Shown: positions 25,136 through 33,217 of the stretch, in pieces
How positions within the stretch are numbered: position 1 is the stretch's first letter
How the letters are laid out: each line of letters begins with the position of its first letter
Source of the DNA: Nakamurella sp040546275
GTDB lineage: Bacteria; Actinomycetota; Actinomycetes; Mycobacteriales; Nakamurellaceae
Direction: 5' to 3'
Length of the DNA stretch: 64,000 bases
Assembly: GCF_040546275.1 (NCBI RefSeq)
Contig: NZ_JBEPNO010000020.1
Span: 1 to 64,000, forward strand
Notes under the pieces: generated by a model
Seen by the model: the letters and a program-made list of their open reading frames with translations, nothing else
Told to the model about the DNA's origin: nothing
Databases searched by the model: none
Translations under genes and position numbers: made by a program

Positions 25136-26165
25136 CATCGTTGCCACACCCGTGCTGAAGAAGTCCCCGAACGGGGCCGTTCCACCGTCCGAGCGTCTGT
25201 CCCTCCGCTCCGCAGTGCGATGGGAGAGCGGCCTGATCGTCGTACTCATCGCGGCGCTCTGGTTCGGGTTCGCACAGCCGAACTTCGCCAGCGGCACGAC
25301 GGTGTTCTTCATGGGCTACAACATGGGCGAGATCGCCATCATGGCGTTGCCGCTGATGCTCATCGTCATGATCGGCGAGATCGACCTTTCGGTCGCGTCG
25401 ATGCTGGGTCTGTCGGGCACCCTGATGGGCCTGCTGTTCCAGGACGGCTGGAACATCTACCTCGCCATGCTGGCCGCCCTGGTCGTCGGAGCGCTGGGCG
25501 GGGCCCTGAACGGGGTGCTGATCGCCAAACTCGGTCTGCCGTCCATCGCCGTCACCATCGGTACGCTGGGCCTGTTCCGCGGGCTCGCCGAACCCCTCCT
25601 GGGGGCCAACTCGGTGAGCAACTTCCCTGCTTCGCTGACGAAGATCGGCGCGGCCGGCGTCTTCGGCACCCACTTCAGTTTCTCGACCGTCGTCTTCGTC
25701 GTTCTCGCCATCATCTTCGGTGTCGTCCTGCACGCCACGCCATTCGGCCGGTCGTTGTTCGCGATCGGCCTGCAATCCGAGGCAGCACGGTTCTCCGGCA
25801 TCCGGGTCGACCGGATCAAGTTCTGGCTCTACGTCCTCTCCGGTGTGCTGTGCGCTTTCGCGGGTATTCTCTTCTCCCTGAAGAACGCCTCCGCACGGTA
25901 CGACCAGGGCACCGGCCTCGAGCTGAATGTGGTTGCCGTCGTGCTGTTCGGCGGTGTGTCGATCTTCGGCGGTCGCGGCACGGTGTTCGGTGTGGTGCTC
26001 TCCGTTCTGATCTTCGGAACCCTGCAATCCGCCATGACGATCATCAACATCGACCCCCAGATCCAGAACATCATCATCGGTGTTCTGCTCCTCATCAGTG
26101 TCATCATTCCCAACGGCGGGGAGGCCTTACGGCGTATTCGAGCTCGGACCCGACGAAGCGTCTAA
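25128..26165 (+). CDS. Sugar ABC transporter permease 2
   Basis: 345 residues, paralogous to the first permease. Helices begin at GLIVVLIAALWFGFAQPNF, the family motif is LMLIVMIGEIDLSVASMLGLSGTLMG, and the cytoplasmic coupling segment is GLQSEAARFSGIRVDRIKFWLYVLSG. The ATG at 25128 lies inside the end of the first permease gene, an 8-base overlap. Two different permeases form a heterodimeric channel, as in the rhizobial RhaP/RhaQ rhamnose importer. Confidence 0.92.
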   Translation: MSDIVATPVLKKSPNGAVPPSERLSLRSAVRWESGLIVVLIAALWFGFAQPNFASGTTVFFMGYNMGEIAIMALPLMLIVMIGEIDLSVASMLGLSGTLMGLLFQDGWNIYLAMLAALVVGALGGALNGVLIAKLGLPSIAVTIGTLGLFRGLAEPLLGANSVSNFPASLTKIGAAGVFGTHFSFSTVVFVVLAIIFGVVLHATPFGRSLFAIGLQSEAARFSGIRVDRIKFWLYVLSGVLCAFAGILFSLKNASARYDQGTGLELNVVAVVLFGGVSIFGGRGTVFGVVLSVLIFGTLQSAMTIINIDPQIQNIIIGVLLLISVIIPNGGEALRRIRARTRRSV

Positions 26166-26220
26166 CCGCATTCGTCGACAAAACATAGGCAGTTCCACGA
26201 AAGCGAAAGGAATCTCAGCA

Positions 26221-27411
26221 ATGACGTCCAACACCAGGATGCGGCGCCTGCTCGGTGCCGCGACCGCGGTGGCTCTGGCCACCACGATGGCGGCGTGCAG
26301 CTCCAGCAGCACGACTGCCAGCCCCACCAGCTCGGCCCCGGCGGTCGCCGGCGGTTCGTCTTCTGCGCCGGCCCCGGCTCCGGCCCCGGCCTCGAGCCCG
26401 GCGGTCTCCGGTTCGTCCGCAGCCAGCGCTCCGGCGTCTTCATCCGCATCCGGATCGCCTTCGGCCCCGGCGGGCGGCAAGATCAAGTCGGGTCTGAAGG
26501 TCTACTTCATCCCTCGCGACACGCAGAACCCCTACGAGGTTCTGGCCGACGCCGGCGGGACGGCGGCGCTCAAGGAACTCGGCGGCACCGTCGTCGTCTC
26601 CAGCGGGTCGACGGCGACTGCGGCCGCTGAGATCCCCTCGATCCAGGCAGCCATCCAGGCGCACGCCGATGCCATCGTCATCGCCGGCAACGACCCGACC
26701 GCCCTGTGCCCTTCTCTGGCCCAGGCCGTTGCCGCCGGCATCAAGGTGGTGTCGTTCGACTCGGACGTCACCTGCCCCGATCACCTCTTCATCAACCAGG
26801 CGGACACCCAGCAGATCGGTACCTCCGAGGTCGACCTGCTGGCCAAGCAGATCGGTAGCACCGGCGACATCGCCATTCTTTCCGCCGCCGCCACCGCGAC
26901 CAACCAGAACGCCTGGATCGGCTACATGAAGCAGCAGCTGGCCGCCAAGTACCCGAACATGCACCTGGTCTCCACCGTGTACGGCAACGACGATCCCGCC
27001 ACTTCGCTCACCGTGCTGCAGGGCCTGATTTCCGCGTACCCGAACCTCAAGGGCATCATCTCGCCCACCACGGTCGGCATCTCCACTGCGGCCCAGTACC
27101 TTTCGACCCACAAGAACGTCAAGATCACCCTCACCGGCCTCGGACTCCCGTCTCAGATGAAGCCGTACATCAAGGACGGCACGGTCAAGGCTTTCGAGCT
27201 CTGGAACCCCAGTGACCTCGGCTACCTCGCCGGCTACGCGGCGGCGTCCTTGGCCTCCGGCATCACCACCACCGCCACCGGAGCCAAGTTCAGCGCCGGA
27301 AAGCTCAAGGACTACACGGTGCTCGCACCGTCCGGTACGACCGGCCCGTCGGTCGTGCTCGGGCCGCCGACCGTGTTCGACTCCTCGAACATCGATCAGT
27401 TCAACTTCTGA
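26221..27411 (+). CDS. Rhamnose-type ABC transporter substrate-binding lipoprotein
   Basis: 396 residues. The signal peptide has lipobox MAAC (Cys26), followed by a long Ser/Ala/Pro linker (about 27-80) that lifts the binding domain off the membrane. Residues about 85-396 are a periplasmic-binding type I fold (VYFIPRDTQNPYEVLADAGGTAALKELGG, ADAIVIAGNDPTALCPSLAQAVAAGIKVVSFDSDV). Ligand binding is inferred from the flanking rhamnose genes. The GAAAGGA ribosome site overlaps a CGAAAGCGAAAG repeat (26198-26209) that resembles the CGAAAG repeats near the DeoR promoter. Confidence 0.92.
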   Translation: MTSNTRMRRLLGAATAVALATTMAACSSSSTTASPTSSAPAVAGGSSSAPAPAPAPASSPAVSGSSAASAPASSSASGSPSAPAGGKIKSGLKVYFIPRDTQNPYEVLADAGGTAALKELGGTVVVSSGSTATAAAEIPSIQAAIQAHADAIVIAGNDPTALCPSLAQAVAAGIKVVSFDSDVTCPDHLFINQADTQQIGTSEVDLLAKQIGSTGDIAILSAAATATNQNAWIGYMKQQLAAKYPNMHLVSTVYGNDDPATSLTVLQGLISAYPNLKGIISPTTVGISTAAQYLSTHKNVKITLTGLGLPSQMKPYIKDGTVKAFELWNPSDLGYLAGYAAASLASGITTTATGAKFSAGKLKDYTVLAPSGTTGPSVVLGPPTVFDSSNIDQFNF

Positions 27412-27423
27412 TCCGTTTCCGTC

Positions 27424-27458
27424 GGTGCCCGGCCTGCTTCTCCAGTGGGCCGGGCACC
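27424..27458 (+). terminator. Hairpin after the binding-protein gene
   Basis: GGTGCCCGGCC (27424-27434) and GGCCGGGCACC (27448-27458) form a perfect 11-base stem with a 13-base loop, 13 bases after the stop codon. No T-run follows. It may be a partial terminator or an RNA-stabilising stem that lets the binding protein be made in excess over the isomerases downstream. Confidence 0.7.
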
Positions 27459-27567
27459 CCCGGTGACGTAGATCAGCCCGCTCCCCTTCCGTGCCAGCAC
27501 TGCGCCCTCGTCACGGAAACCTGACATCTCCTGCCCTCAAAGCCATTCGAAAAGAAGGTGCATTTTC

Positions 27568-28734
27568 ATGATCGAGCGCGAGTCAGTCAAGAAGATCCTC
27601 GGTACGCAACGAATCGAGTTGCCCTCCTGGGCTTTTGGTAACTCGGGGACCCGTTTCAAGGTCTTCGCCCAGCAGGGCGTGCCGCGTGATCCGTTCGAGA
27701 AGATCGCCGACGCGTCTCGGGTGCACAAGCACACCGGTGCCGCTCCCAGCGTCGCGTTGCACATCCCGTGGGACAACGTGGACGACTTCGCCAAGTTGGG
27801 CAAGGCCGCAGCGGACGCCGGTATCGAGCTGGGTACCGTCAATGCCAACGTGTTCCAGGACGACGACTACATGTTGGGTAGCGTCACCAATCCCGATCCG
27901 CGGATCCGCGCCAAGGCCATCGACCACCTGCTCGAGTGCGTGGATGTGATGGACCAGACCGGTTCCCGCGATCTCAAGCTCTGGTTCTCCGACGGCACCA
28001 ACTACCCGGGGCAGGACAACATCCGGGCCCGCCAGGACCGTCTGGCCGAGGCGTTGAGCAAGGTGTACGAGCGGTTGACGGGTGATCAGCGAATTGTCCT
28101 GGAGTACAAGCTGTTCGAGCCGGCCTTCTACACGATGGACGTACCGGACTGGGGCACCTCCTACGCCCACTGCCTGGAACTGGGTCCGCGTGCCAAGGTC
28201 TGCGTCGACACGGGACATCACGCCCCCGGCACCAACATCGAGTTCATCGTCGCCTTCCTGATGCGCGCCGGAAAGCTCGGAGCCTTCGACTTCAATTCGC
28301 GGTTCTACGCGGATGACGACCTGATCGTCGGTGCCGCCGATCCGTTCCAGCTCTTCAGGATCCTGTTCGAGGTGGTCAGCGGTGGCGGTCTCGACGCCGA
28401 TTCCGAGATCGCCTTCATGCTGGACCAGTGCCACAACATCGAGCCGAAGATCCCCGGCCAGATCCGATCGGTGATGAACGTCCAGGAGGCGACGGCCAAG
28501 GCACTGTTGGTCGACACCGACGCTCTGGGTGCGGCCCAGTCGGGCGGAGATGTGTTGGGCGCCAACGCCGTACTGATGGACGCCTACAACACGGACGTGC
28601 GCGAACTGCTCGGCGACCTGCGCGAGGAGCAAGGTCTGGAACGTGACCCGATGGCCGCCTACGCGCGGTCGGGGTATGCCCAGAAGATCGCCGCGGAGCG
28701 TGTCGGCGGCCAGCAGGCAGGTTGGGGCGCCTGA
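27568..28734 (+). CDS. rhaI: L-rhamnose isomerase (xylose-isomerase-like TIM barrel)
   Basis: 388 residues, of the RhaI type known from Pseudomonas stutzeri and Actinobacteria rather than the E. coli RhaA type. The N-terminus reads IELPSWAFGNSGTRFKVFAQQGVPRDPFEKI. Metal-site segments include VLEYKLFEPAFYTMDVPDWG (Glu), VCVDTGHHAPGTN (Asp and His) and GAFDFNSRFYADDDL. It converts L-rhamnose to L-rhamnulose with divalent metal. GAAGGTG lies ahead of the ATG. It is 4 bases from the next isomerase gene and shares its transcript. Confidence 0.93.
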   Translation: MIERESVKKILGTQRIELPSWAFGNSGTRFKVFAQQGVPRDPFEKIADASRVHKHTGAAPSVALHIPWDNVDDFAKLGKAAADAGIELGTVNANVFQDDDYMLGSVTNPDPRIRAKAIDHLLECVDVMDQTGSRDLKLWFSDGTNYPGQDNIRARQDRLAEALSKVYERLTGDQRIVLEYKLFEPAFYTMDVPDWGTSYAHCLELGPRAKVCVDTGHHAPGTNIEFIVAFLMRAGKLGAFDFNSRFYADDDLIVGAADPFQLFRILFEVVSGGGLDADSEIAFMLDQCHNIEPKIPGQIRSVMNVQEATAKALLVDTDALGAAQSGGDVLGANAVLMDAYNTDVRELLGDLREEQGLERDPMAAYARSGYAQKIAAERVGGQQAGWGA

Positions 28735-28738
28735 GCCG

Positions 28739-30184
28739 ATGACGACTGCCTCCCCTTCATCCACCGCACTGGAACATGTCGCCGGGCATCGCACCCGGGT
28801 CGGCGTGGTCGCAGGTGGCCTCGGTGCGTACTGGCCGCAGTTCCCGGAATTGCTGCCGCAACTGCAACACTGTGCGCGCCGGGTGGTCGAGCGGCTGACG
28901 GCGTTGGACTGCGAGGTGGTGGACGCCGGGTTCATCTCCGACGCCCACGAGGGCAAGCTCGCCGCGGAGCAGCTGAGGGTGGCCGATCTCGACCTCATCG
29001 TGATGTACATCCCCACCTACCTGACGTCCTCGATGATGCTGCCGATCGCCCAGCGCACCGGGGCACCGGTGCTGGTGCTGAACCTGCAACCGACCGAGGC
29101 GATGGACCACCGCAACTTCGACACCGGCAAGTGGTTGGCCTACTGCGGAGCCTGTTCGGTGCCCGAGATATCCAACGCGTTCCTGCGCTGTGGGATCGAC
29201 TTCCGTTCGGTGTCCGGCTATCTCGAGGAGGAAAGGTCCTGGGCCAAGGTCGGGCACTGGGTGACGGCCGCCGGCGTCAGGGCCGGACTCAGGGGGTCCC
29301 GCCATGGCCTGATGGGCCATCTCTACCCAGGGATGCTCGATGTATCCACCGATCTCACCCTGATCACGTCGCAGTTCGGCGGTCACATGGAGGTGGTGGA
29401 ATTCGACGATCTCCGCGTCAGGGTGGCCGCCGTCACCGGCGCGCAGGTTGCCGACCGGGTGGCCCTGGCCAGGGAGAACTTCGATCTGGACGAGACCGTT
29501 GCGCTTCCCGACCTCGAATGGGGCGCCAAGGTTTCGGTCGGACTCGACCGGCTGGTCGCCGACTTCGAGCTGGACTCGCTGGCCTACTACCACCGGGGGC
29601 TGGAGGGCGAGCAGCACGAGAGGCTGGGGGCCGGGATGATCCTCGGCGCGTCGCTGCTGACCGCCCGCGGTGTACCGACCGTGGGTGAATACGAACTGCG
29701 GACCTCCATCGCCATGCTGATCATGGACCGGCTCGGCGGTGGTGGTTCCTTCACCGAACTGCAGGCCCTGAACTTCTTCGACGACGTGGTGGAGATGGGG
29801 CACGACGGCCCGGCGCATCTGGCGATCAGCGCCTCCCGGCCGCTGCTCCGCGGGCTCGGGGTGTATCACGGCAAGCGCGGATACGGCGTGTCCGTGGAAT
29901 TCGACGTCAGGCACGGCCCGGTCACGACCTTCGGCATCGCCCAGCAGCGCGACGGTTCGTTCACCCTGGTCGCATCCGAGGGTCAGGTGGTCCCCGGCCC
30001 ACTGCTGCAGATCGGCAACACCACCTCCCGCGTCGACTTCGGCTGCCACCCCGGCGACTGGGTCGATCGCTGGAGCGACACCGGCATTTCTCACCACTGG
30101 GCCCTGGGGGTCGGGCATCGCGCCAAGGAGGTCAGCGCCATCGCGGAGCTCCTCGACCTGGGGTTCGTGCACATCCAACCCTGA
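28739..30184 (+). CDS. L-fucose/L-arabinose isomerase-family protein
   Basis: 481 residues of the fucose/arabinose isomerase fold. The first domain has RVGVVAGGLGAYWPQFPELLPQL and DLDLIVMYIPTYLTSSMMLPIAQR. The catalytic region contains YYHRGLEGEQHERLGAGMILGASLLTARGVPTVGEYELRT with the expected glutamates, and the C-terminal metal histidine is in GISHHWALGVGHRAKE. It follows rhaI by 4 bases. Since RhaI already does rhamnose isomerisation, this enzyme probably accepts another sugar such as L-fucose. It might pair with the second class II aldolase; that pairing is inferred. Confidence 0.85.
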   Translation: MTTASPSSTALEHVAGHRTRVGVVAGGLGAYWPQFPELLPQLQHCARRVVERLTALDCEVVDAGFISDAHEGKLAAEQLRVADLDLIVMYIPTYLTSSMMLPIAQRTGAPVLVLNLQPTEAMDHRNFDTGKWLAYCGACSVPEISNAFLRCGIDFRSVSGYLEEERSWAKVGHWVTAAGVRAGLRGSRHGLMGHLYPGMLDVSTDLTLITSQFGGHMEVVEFDDLRVRVAAVTGAQVADRVALARENFDLDETVALPDLEWGAKVSVGLDRLVADFELDSLAYYHRGLEGEQHERLGAGMILGASLLTARGVPTVGEYELRTSIAMLIMDRLGGGGSFTELQALNFFDDVVEMGHDGPAHLAISASRPLLRGLGVYHGKRGYGVSVEFDVRHGPVTTFGIAQQRDGSFTLVASEGQVVPGPLLQIGNTTSRVDFGCHPGDWVDRWSDTGISHHWALGVGHRAKEVSAIAELLDLGFVHIQP

Positions 30185-30204
30185 CCCGCGCTCTCTGCCT
30201 CACT

Positions 30205-30286
30205 CGCGCTCATCAACATCGATGGCCTCAGGAAGTGTTCGATTTTCGTCACTGCCGCCCCCAACGGCGCGACGTTGACGAGCGCG
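30205..30286. repeat. Intergenic hairpin repeat, family A copy 1
   Basis: The arms CGCGCTCATCAAC (30205-30217) and GTTGACGAGCGCG (30274-30286) are complementary at 12 of 13 positions. Relatives lie at 32541-32630, 33125-33210 and 57771-57871. This copy fills the gap after the rhamnose/fucose isomerase genes. Confidence 0.7.
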
Positions 30287-30451
30287 ATCGATCTTGATAG
30301 CGGGGGTGCGCGGGTTCACCCATCTCCCGACGGGCCCGGATCGAACTACCATCGACAGACCGGCCGGCACCACTCGGCCCGGTAGAGACATGAAGATGAC
30401 GTTGGTCCGGCCATGAGCCGATCGGGGTCAGCATCGTCAGGGAGTTCGCAG

Positions 30452-31732
30452 ATGAGTAGTTCGACCTCGGCTGGGCCACGCGAGAAGGTTGCCGTTGTCG
30501 GCAGTGGCGTTTCCGGCCTGACGGCGGCGTACCTGCTGCAACGGCAGTTCGACGTCACGCTCTTCGAAGCCGACAGCCGCCTCGGCGGTCATGCCCACAC
30601 CCACGACGTGCCACTGAGTTCCGGTCGAGTGGCCGGGCTCGATACCGGATTCCTGGTCCACAACCACAAGACCTACCCGAACCTGCTCCGCCTCTTCGCC
30701 GAACTCGAGGTCGCGACCCAGGAGTCGGAGATGTCGATGAGCGTGCGGTGCGACGGCTGCGGCCTGGAGTACGCCGGCGCTCGCGGTCTTCGTGGACTGT
30801 TCGCCCAGCCCTCTGCGGTCCTGCGCCCAAAGTACCTCTCCATGCTGTTCCAGGTGAAGAAGTTCCATGCCGAGGCGCACCGCGTGCTCGACGATCCGGA
30901 TGACCTCCGCACGCTCGGCACGTTCATCGACGAGGGCGGCTACAGCAAATACTTCTCGAACCACTTCCTCCTGCCGGTCGTCGCGTGCGTCTGGTCGTGC
31001 GGTTTCGACGGCGCCCGCAACTACCCGGCCCGCTACCTCTTCGCCTTCCTGGAGCACCACGGCATGCTCGCCGTCACCGGATCGCCGCAGTGGCGGACCG
31101 TCGTCGGCGGGTCCCGCAGCTACGTCGAGAAGGCTGTCAAGGAACTGTCCGCCGTCCAGACCGCAACCGCTGTCAAGTCGATCACCCGTCAGGCCGACGG
31201 TGTCACGGTGGTCGACGACAGCGACGAGGTCCACCACTTCGACCGCGTCGTGGTCGCGACCCACCCCGACCAGGCCCTGTCGATGCTGACCGACCCCAGC
31301 CCCGACGAAACGCGACTGCTCGGTGCGTTCGAGTACACCCGCTCCCGCACGCTGCTGCACACCGACTCGTCGGTGATGCCGAAGGCCAAGGGCGCCAGGG
31401 CTTCCTGGAACTATCAGATGGACAGCTGCGAGTCCTCCGAGACCCAGGTCAACGTCACCTACGACCTGAACCGCCTGCAGCGCATCGACGATTCGACCGA
31501 CCACCTGGTGACGCTCAACAGCGACGGCCAGGTCGATCTGGCCACCGTGATCGAAGAGATGAACTACGCGCACCCGACCTACACGGTGACCTCTGTTGCG
31601 GCACAACAGGAGCTAGGCTCGATCAATGCCGGGCGGACGGCGTTCGCCGGCGCCTACCAGGGCTGGGGATTCCACGAGGACGGGTGCGCCTCGGGCGTCC
31701 GGGCGGCGGAATCCTTTGGCGTCACATGGTGA
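30452..31732 (+). CDS. FAD-dependent amine-oxidase-like oxidoreductase
   Basis: 426 residues. The Rossmann FAD motif is KVAVVGSGVSGLTAAYLLQRQFDVTLFEADSRLGGHAHTHDV (about 12-53), and the C-terminal FAD contact is GRTAFAGAYQGWGFHEDGCASGVRAAESFG. This subfamily normally sits with DUF1365 and a cyclopropane-fatty-acid synthase in lipid-modifying operons and is thought to act on fatty acyl chains. Here the DUF1365 partner follows with an overlapping start, but no synthase is in the window. ATG at 30452 is preferred; ATG at 30413 is also in frame. Confidence 0.85.
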   Translation: MSSSTSAGPREKVAVVGSGVSGLTAAYLLQRQFDVTLFEADSRLGGHAHTHDVPLSSGRVAGLDTGFLVHNHKTYPNLLRLFAELEVATQESEMSMSVRCDGCGLEYAGARGLRGLFAQPSAVLRPKYLSMLFQVKKFHAEAHRVLDDPDDLRTLGTFIDEGGYSKYFSNHFLLPVVACVWSCGFDGARNYPARYLFAFLEHHGMLAVTGSPQWRTVVGGSRSYVEKAVKELSAVQTATAVKSITRQADGVTVVDDSDEVHHFDRVVVATHPDQALSMLTDPSPDETRLLGAFEYTRSRTLLHTDSSVMPKAKGARASWNYQMDSCESSETQVNVTYDLNRLQRIDDSTDHLVTLNSDGQVDLATVIEEMNYAHPTYTVTSVAAQQELGSINAGRTAFAGAYQGWGFHEDGCASGVRAAESFGVTW

Positions 31733-32526
31733 TGCTCGAGCGAGATCCCGCGTCGGTCCCGGTCGTTGCATCTGCAAGGACTTCGGGCGCCGGGACGGCG
31801 GGCGCAGGGACGGCGACCATCTATCGCAGCCTGGTCAAGCACCATCGGAAGACGACGGCGACCCGGAGCTTCCAGTACTCGAGCTACTACTGGCTGATCG
31901 ACGTCGACTCCCCTCCGGTGCTGCCAGCGGTGCTACGTCCGTTCGCCCGCTTCGACGCCGCCGACCATCTCGGCGATCCGACCGGCACTCTTGCCGGCAA
32001 CGTGCGGAAACTGCTGGCGGACAACAACATCTTAGTGGACCGGATCCAGCTGCTGACCAGCCCTCGTACCATCGGGTACGTGTTCAACCCGCTGTCGGTG
32101 TACTACTGCAGCCTCCGCGGCGAGCAGATCGCCGCGGTTGCCGAGGTGCACAACACCTACGGCGGGCGGCACGTCTACCTGCTGCGACCCGATTCGGCCG
32201 GTCGCGACCAGGTCGACAAGTGCTTCTACGTCTCGCCTTTCCTGCCGATGGGAGGACGGTACCTGATGCGGACGCCGCCTCCGGGTGAGAAGCTGAACGT
32301 GTCGATCGCCCTGCAGATCGGCGAGAAGACCCCGTTCGTCGCCACTCTCACCGGTCGCGGTGTGCCTGCGACCAAGCGCAACATCGTCGCCGCGCTGATC
32401 CGCTGGCCGTTGGTCACGCTCCGGACGTCGGCGCTGATCCGCTGGCAGGGCATCCGGCTGTGGCTCCGCGGCATCCCGGTCCAGCCCCGCCCGGCCGACT
32501 CGACCGGCAACGAAACCGCCCGCTGA
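31726..32526 (+). CDS. DUF1365 family protein
   Basis: 266 residues. Conserved DUF1365 segments: YRSLVKHHRKTTATRSFQYSSYYWLIDVD (about 33-61), LTSPRTIGYVFNPLSVYYC (about 108-126), AEVHNTYGGRHVYLL, and KCFYVSPFLPMGGRYLMR. ATG 31726, GTG 31729 and ATG 31732 all lie at the end of the oxidoreductase gene, so translation is coupled. Function in the family is unproven, but it is consistently linked to unusual fatty-acid modification. Confidence 0.9.
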   Translation: MVMLERDPASVPVVASARTSGAGTAGAGTATIYRSLVKHHRKTTATRSFQYSSYYWLIDVDSPPVLPAVLRPFARFDAADHLGDPTGTLAGNVRKLLADNNILVDRIQLLTSPRTIGYVFNPLSVYYCSLRGEQIAAVAEVHNTYGGRHVYLLRPDSAGRDQVDKCFYVSPFLPMGGRYLMRTPPPGEKLNVSIALQIGEKTPFVATLTGRGVPATKRNIVAALIRWPLVTLRTSALIRWQGIRLWLRGIPVQPRPADSTGNETAR

Positions 32527-32540
32527 CCCAAGCCCGGCAC

Positions 32541-32630
32541 CCACGGCGCGGATCAACTCTGCCCTTTTGGGACTCGGGTGACGCAAGTCGACGAGTTCAT
32601 CCGCGCGGAACCGGTTGATCCGCGCCGTGG
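32541..32630. repeat. Intergenic hairpin repeat, family A copy 2
   Basis: The arms CCACGGCGCGGATCAAC (32541-32557) and GTTGATCCGCGCCGTGG (32614-32630) pair perfectly over 17 bases. It follows the DUF1365 gene and precedes the deaminase gene. It shares the ATCAAC/GTTGAT inner end with the other family A copies but has a different, still complementary, outer arm. Confidence 0.75.
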
Positions 32631-32679
32631 ACGTGGGAAGCGGTAGTTTGTGGCCCCAGCACCTCACGAGGGAGACGCC

Positions 32680-33105
32680 ATGAACGAGACCGACGAGACC
32701 CACCTGCGACGGGCGATCGCTCTGGCCACGGCTGCCCGATCTGCCGGGCAGGCACCCTACGGATCCCTGCTGGTCGCTGCGGATGGATCTGTGCTGGTGG
32801 AGGACTACAACACCGTGCTCGCCGACGCTGATATCAGTGCCCACCCGGAGTTCAAGCTGGCCAGGTGGGCATCGGTGAACCTGACCCCGGAGCAGGGCGC
32901 CGGCACCACGATGTACACCAGCTGCCAGCCGTGCCCCATGTGCACCGGCGCCATCGACCGATCCGGTCTCGGTCGGGTGGTGTTCGCCCTGTCGAAGGAA
33001 CAATCCGCGGAACTCGAGCCCGGCTCCGGGTACGCGGCGGTGCCCCAGGACGGCCCAGCGCTCCTCGAAGAAGCCCAGGTTCCGTTGAGGGGCTTCTACC
33101 GCTGA
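32680..33105 (+). CDS. Nucleoside/base deaminase, CMP-dCMP deaminase family
   Basis: 141 residues. The zinc site is HPEFKLARWASVNL (about 52-65) and SCQPCPMCTGAI (about 85-96), giving His, the proton-shuttling Glu and two Cys. The first motif has HPE where guanine/cytosine deaminases usually have HAE; the catalytic His and Glu are kept. It hydrolyses an exocyclic amine of a base or nucleoside in the cytoplasm. The exact substrate is not readable. ATG at 32680 has GAGGGA upstream. Confidence 0.85.
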   Translation: MNETDETHLRRAIALATAARSAGQAPYGSLLVAADGSVLVEDYNTVLADADISAHPEFKLARWASVNLTPEQGAGTTMYTSCQPCPMCTGAIDRSGLGRVVFALSKEQSAELEPGSGYAAVPQDGPALLEEAQVPLRGFYR

Positions 33106-33124
33106 GAGCCGTCCCTGACCCAGT

Positions 33125-33210
33125 CCCGCGCTTATCATCGTGGCGGTTTTGGGGCTGCTGGGAAGCGAGTCAACCCGATCATGAGCGCCGACGAAGTTGA
33201 TAAGCGCGGG
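33125..33210. repeat. Intergenic hairpin repeat, family A copy 3
   Basis: The arms CCCGCGCTTATCA (33125-33137) and TGATAAGCGCGGG (33198-33210) pair perfectly over 13 bases. It lies between the convergent deaminase and MMPL genes. The right half (TGAGCGCCGACGAAGTTGAT) closely matches the copy at 57771-57871. Confidence 0.8.
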
Positions 33211-33217
33211 GGCAGGG

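Noticed and set aside
24158..26027. Long minus-strand frames opposite the sugar permeases
   Set aside because: Asp/Gln/His-rich antisense of membrane-protein genes, a common artefact.
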